From assembly GCA_937927795.1 (NCBI GenBank), contig CALBSF010000042.1:1-9415 (forward strand): a DNA stretch of 9,415 nucleotides, read 5' to 3'. Shown here piece by piece: positions 6,619-9,415 of this stretch. Below the pieces are notes generated by a model. The model did no database searches. It was not told the origin of the DNA and worked only from the letters and a program-made list of their open reading frames with translations. Positions within the stretch are counted from its first letter, which is position 1, and every line of letters starts with the position of its first letter. This DNA comes from an uncultured Rickettsiales bacterium (GTDB lineage Bacteria; Pseudomonadota; Alphaproteobacteria; Rickettsiales; UBA1997). Both the position numbers and the translations under genes were made by a program.

Positions 6619-7665
6619 CTAATCCTGTCTAAATAAAGTAGCTCTAAACATTTTAACATTTTCTAAAACTTTACCGCAGCCATTAACCACGCAAAGCAAA
6701 GGATCTTCAGCCACAAACACTGGAAGACCAGTTGCTTGCCTGATAACATAATCTAAATTTTTAAGCAAAGCACCGCCCCCGCTAAGCACAATTCCTCTTT
6801 CTACAATATCAGAAGAAAGCTCTGGTGGTGTGCATTCTAAAGCAACTTTAATAGCATCAATAATTTGTTCAACTGGCTCAACTAAACTTTCAGAAATTTG
6901 TTTTTCGGTTAAAGTCATTTCTTTTGGAATGCCGCTTGATAAATCTCTTCCTTTAACTTCAATTACCCCGCCATCGCCTTCCTCTGGAGCGCAAGCTGCG
7001 CCAATAATTTTTTTAATTTTTTCTGCAGTAGATTCCCCAATTAATAAATTGTGATAACGTCTAATGTAGGAAATAATTGCCTCATCCATTTTATCGCCGC
7101 CAACCCTGATAGATCTTGAATAAACAATACCACCTAAAGAAAGAATTCCAACTTCCGTTGTTCCTCCCCCAATATCAACAATCATTGAACCTGTTGGTTC
7201 TGTAACTGGAAGATTTGCTCCAATTGCGGCGGCCATTGGCTCTTCAATTAAAAATACTTCATTTGCTCCGGCTCCTTCAGCGGCATCTTGAATCGCTCTT
7301 CTTTCAACCGGGGTTGAGCCAGAAGGAACGCAAATAATAATTAATGGTCCAAGCCAACTTTTAGTTTGATTAACTTCACGAATAAAATGTTTAATCATTT
7401 CTGCCGCAACTTTAAAATCAGCAATAACGCCGTCTTTTAAAGGTCTAATCGCATCAATTTTTGCCGGAGTTCTTCCAAGCATCATTTTTGCAGTATTACC
7501 AAAAGCGCAAGGAATCATACGTCCATTTTCATGCAAAACCGCAACCACTGAAGGCTCGTTTAAAACCACGCCTTGTCCTTTAACATAAACCAACGTATTT
7601 GCAGTTCCAAGATCAATTGCGATATCCTTTGAAGCGAAAGAGAAAAATTTTGAGAAGAATGACAT
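6619..7665 (-). CDS. mreB: Rod shape-determining protein MreB (bacterial actin)
   Basis: ATP-binding actin homologue that forms membrane-bound filaments guiding lateral cell-wall synthesis. The product has 348 residues, standard for the family. It shows the actin-fold motifs in order: phosphate-1 loop AIDLGTANTLVYVKG (16-30), FLIEEPMAAAIGA (138-150) with the catalytic-region Glu, phosphate-2 loop IVDIGGGTTEVG (162-173), and adenosine motif GIVLSGGGALLKNLD (291-305). The short hydrophobic N-terminus MSFFSKFFSF is consistent with direct membrane binding. The ATG starts a single base after the leuA stop codon, so leuA and mreB are probably translationally coupled. No Shine-Dalgarno sequence is visible in the end of leuA. 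MreC follows immediately. Presence of mreBC predicts a rod-shaped or elongating cell with peptidoglycan. Confidence 0.98.
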   Translation of the reverse strand: MSFFSKFFSFASKDIAIDLGTANTLVYVKGQGVVLNEPSVVAVLHENGRMIPCAFGNTAKMMLGRTPAKIDAIRPLKDGVIADFKVAAEMIKHFIREVNQTKSWLGPLIIICVPSGSTPVERRAIQDAAEGAGANEVFLIEEPMAAAIGANLPVTEPTGSMIVDIGGGTTEVGILSLGGIVYSRSIRVGGDKMDEAIISYIRRYHNLLIGESTAEKIKKIIGAACAPEEGDGGVIEVKGRDLSSGIPKEMTLTEKQISESLVEPVEQIIDAIKVALECTPPELSSDIVERGIVLSGGGALLKNLDYVIRQATGLPVFVAEDPLLCVVNGCGKVLENVKMFRATLFRQD

Positions 7666-7666
7666 A

Positions 7667-9178
7667 TTATTTATTTTTTAATTTATCTAAACAGTTAATA
7701 TAAGCCGTGGCTGAAGCAGTTAAAACATCAGCGTTGGAGGCCTTGGCCGAAAAAATTCGATTATTTTCTTTTAACCTAACCACCACATTAGCCTGAGAAT
7801 CGCTTCCGCCGGTAATCGCCTGAACTTGATATAGCTCAAGACTTGCTTGATGATTGATTATTTTACTAATCGCGTTAAAAATTGCATCCACCGCTCCATC
7901 CTTAGAAACAAAGCTCGCTTCATGCTCATTGCCGTCAATTTTAATTACAATATTAACGATTGAATCTTGATTTGTAACTGATTTTACATCCAATTTTATC
8001 AAAGTAAAATGAGATTTTTTATTTGTTAAAGAATCGTCCACTAATGCTACTAAATCTTCATCTAAAATTTCTTTTTTCTTATCAGCTAAATCTTTGAATT
8101 TTTTAAAAGAATTATTTAACATCTCTTCATCAAGATCATATCCAATCTCTTTTAAGCGATCTTTGAAAGCCGCACGCCCAGATAATTTTCCTAAAACCAA
8201 AGAAGATTTTTCCAAACCAATAGACTGCGGAGTCATAATTTCGTAGGTTGCACGATTTTTCAACATTCCATCTTGATGAATTCCACTTTCATGAGCAAAT
8301 GCGTTAGCCCCTACAATCGCCTTATTATATTGCACTGCAAAACCAGTAATTGAAGAAACTAATTTTGAAATTCTCAAAATCATTTTACTATCAATTCCAG
8401 TTTCAAAATCATAAAAATCGCCGCGCGTTTTTATCGCCATCACAATTTCTTCCAAAGCCGCATTTCCTGCTCTTTCGCCAATTCCATTAATTGTGCATTC
8501 AATTTGACGCGCCCCGGCCATTGCGCCAGCTAAAGAATTTGCAACCGCAAGTCCTAAATCATTATGGCAGTGAGTTGAAATTATCGCCTTATCAATATTT
8601 TTAACATTATTTTTAATCGCTAAAATTAAATCAAAATATTCTTGCGGCGTTGTATATCCAACAGTGTCTGGAACATTGATAGTTGTTGCTCCAGCGCTAA
8701 TTGCAACTTCAATTGCTTTAAATAAAAAATCATGATTTGAACGAGTTGCATCCTCGCAAGACCAATCAATATCGCCGCATAAATTTCTTGCAAAAGAAAC
8801 TGAATCAGTAATAGCTTCTAGCACCTGTTTTTCATCCATTTTAAGCTTAAATTGCATATGAATTGGTGAAGTGGCAATAAAAGTATGAATACGAGGTTTT
8901 GCGGCCGGTTTTATTGCTTCAAAAGTTCTTTCAATATCACTTTTTTTAGCGCGCGCTAATCCACAAACCACAGAATTTTTAATTATTTTTGCAATCTGAT
9001 TAACCGCTTCAAAATCACCATTAGAAGCCGCAGGAAAGCCCGCTTCAATTACATCCACACCCATTTTTTCTAAAGATTTTGCAATCAGTAATTTTTCTTC
9101 CAATTTCATCGTTGCCCCAGGAGCTTGCTCTCCGTCGCGCAAAGTGGTATCAAAAATTATGATTTTTTCTTTTGACAT
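7667..9178 (-). CDS. leuA: 2-isopropylmalate synthase
   Basis: First committed step of leucine synthesis: condensation of acetyl-CoA with 2-oxoisovalerate to 2-isopropylmalate, in the cytosol. The product has 503 residues, matching the shorter bacterial LeuA type. The DRE-TIM catalytic barrel shows FDTTLRDGEQAPGATM (9-24), the metal-binding HCHNDLGLA (203-211) and NGIGERAGNAALEE (231-244). Predicted metal ligands are D10, H203, H205 and N239. The linker segment AFAHESGIHQDGMLK (293-307) is typical. The C-terminal leucine-sensing domain (about 375-500) is present, but its usual Gly-rich GRGA(S/D)TD-like stretch reads AKASNAD here (478-484). It starts with ATG behind a perfect TATAAT box. It leads the leuA-mreB-mreC group, an order I recall from other alphaproteobacteria, and diverges from the gene at 9255. 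Confidence 0.97.
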   Translation of the reverse strand: MSKEKIIIFDTTLRDGEQAPGATMKLEEKLLIAKSLEKMGVDVIEAGFPAASNGDFEAVNQIAKIIKNSVVCGLARAKKSDIERTFEAIKPAAKPRIHTFIATSPIHMQFKLKMDEKQVLEAITDSVSFARNLCGDIDWSCEDATRSNHDFLFKAIEVAISAGATTINVPDTVGYTTPQEYFDLILAIKNNVKNIDKAIISTHCHNDLGLAVANSLAGAMAGARQIECTINGIGERAGNAALEEIVMAIKTRGDFYDFETGIDSKMILRISKLVSSITGFAVQYNKAIVGANAFAHESGIHQDGMLKNRATYEIMTPQSIGLEKSSLVLGKLSGRAAFKDRLKEIGYDLDEEMLNNSFKKFKDLADKKKEILDEDLVALVDDSLTNKKSHFTLIKLDVKSVTNQDSIVNIVIKIDGNEHEASFVSKDGAVDAIFNAISKIINHQASLELYQVQAITGGSDSQANVVVRLKENNRIFSAKASNADVLTASATAYINCLDKLKNK

Positions 9179-9198
9179 TTTTTGGTAAATAAATTTTG

Positions 9199-9230
9199 AT
9201 TATAGGAAAGCTTACAATCATAAATAACAA
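9199..9230 (-). promoter_or_regulatory. Predicted promoter of the leuA-mreB-mreC group
   Basis: On the minus strand a perfect TATAAT (9204-9199) lies 20 nt before the leuA ATG. The -35 is either TTATTT (9227-9222, 17-bp spacer) or TTGTTA (9230-9225, better match but 20-bp spacer). The predicted leader is about 12-13 nt, too short for an attenuator or riboswitch, and none is seen. It overlaps the predicted divergent promoter of the next gene. Confidence 0.5.
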
Positions 9231-9240
9231 GCCATTTAAT
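9212..9240 (+). promoter_or_regulatory. Predicted promoter of the gene at 9255
   Basis: TTACAA (9212-9217, a weak -35), a 17-bp spacer and TTTAAT (9235-9240, 5 of 6 to the -10 consensus) precede the ATG by 14 nt, giving a leader of about 7 nt. It overlaps the leuA promoter in a 76-bp divergent spacer that has no other recognisable element. Confidence 0.35.
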
Positions 9241-9254
9241 GTAAATAAAAAATC

Positions 9255-9415
9255 ATGAGCTTAGAAAATAAACAAATAGTTGATATAATTTTTCCTGCCA
9301 CAGCCTGCGATATTTCAGAGGTAAAAAAAATAAAAAATTTCCTAAAAAATAATAATTTTGATTTTAATATTTTTTTAGAAAAAGAATTAGTTTTAAAAAA
9401 CAAACCAACCCATGA
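9255..9415 (+). CDS. Partial gene, N-terminus of a probable LD-carboxypeptidase (peptidase family S66)
   Basis: An ATG opens a frame that stays open for 53 codons to the window edge; the gene is cut there. The visible start, VDIIFPATACDISEVKKIKN, has the look of S66 N-termini: a hydrophobic strand ending in a P-A/S turn, then a helix, then a 'gF.v' strand (NNNFDFNIFLEKEL). S66 enzymes such as LdcA remove the terminal D-alanine from murein tetrapeptides during cell-wall recycling in the cytoplasm. That would fit its position beside mreBC, divergent from leuA. The catalytic Ser, Glu and His all lie beyond the edge, so the call rests on the N-terminal pattern alone. No Shine-Dalgarno sequence is seen. 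Confidence 0.6.
   Translation, partial: MSLENKQIVDIIFPATACDISEVKKIKNFLKNNNFDFNIFLEKELVLKNKPTH

Noticed and set aside
6830..7054. 74-codon plus-strand frame inside mreB
   Set aside because: It is antisense to conserved MreB sequence and has no support of its own.
9179..9254. leu attenuator or T-box/leader peptide upstream of leuA
   Set aside because: The predicted leader is about 12 nt and the whole spacer is 76 bp, with no leucine-rich leader ORF or terminator hairpin.

Overview
The window is AT-rich (roughly one third G+C by eye) and reads as the chromosome of an alphaproteobacterium, probably of the Rickettsiales/Holosporales type. The reasons are the low G+C, a very large ankyrin-repeat protein of the kind host-associated bacteria use as effectors, and a tight leuA-mreB-mreC gene order that I recall from alphaproteobacteria. 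A complete leuA argues against a strongly reduced Rickettsia-like genome and for a lineage that still makes leucine. This placement is inference; no rRNA is present to confirm it.

Layout, left to right. Positions 1-180 are non-coding and hold a 23-bp perfect inverted repeat around an AT-rich 61-nt centre, plus two small G+C-rich palindromes. Enolase (eno, minus strand, 181-1461) follows. Its promoter region contains a perfect 7-bp dyad (1500-1517) and faces a small plus-strand ORF for a 41-residue protein with a hydrophobic N-terminus (1550-1675). The centre (1725-5654, plus strand) is one gene for a 1309-residue protein. It has two ankyrin arrays separated by a helical linker and an unrecognised C-terminal region of about 330 residues. 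A long near-symmetrical hairpin (5656-5727) separates it from the convergent minus-strand group leuA (9178-7667), mreB (7665-6619) and mreC (6582-5743). At the right edge a divergent plus-strand gene begins (9255 to the window end), probably an LD-carboxypeptidase of family S66.

How the genes relate. mreB and mreC encode the cell-shape cytoskeleton and its periplasmic partner. The partial gene at the right edge would act on peptidoglycan, so the right half has a cell-envelope theme, with leuA translationally close to mreB. mreD, mrdA and rodA, which often follow mreC, are absent; the convergent ankyrin gene lies there instead. Eno is an isolated glycolytic housekeeping gene.

None of the seven starts has a recognisable Shine-Dalgarno sequence, and several predicted promoters lie so close to the start codon that leaders would be only about 5-12 nt. 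I see no RNA genes, CRISPR array, transposase, phage gene or recognised defence system. The most novel item is the ankyrin protein, especially its C-terminal region and its signs of recent internal repeat expansion.
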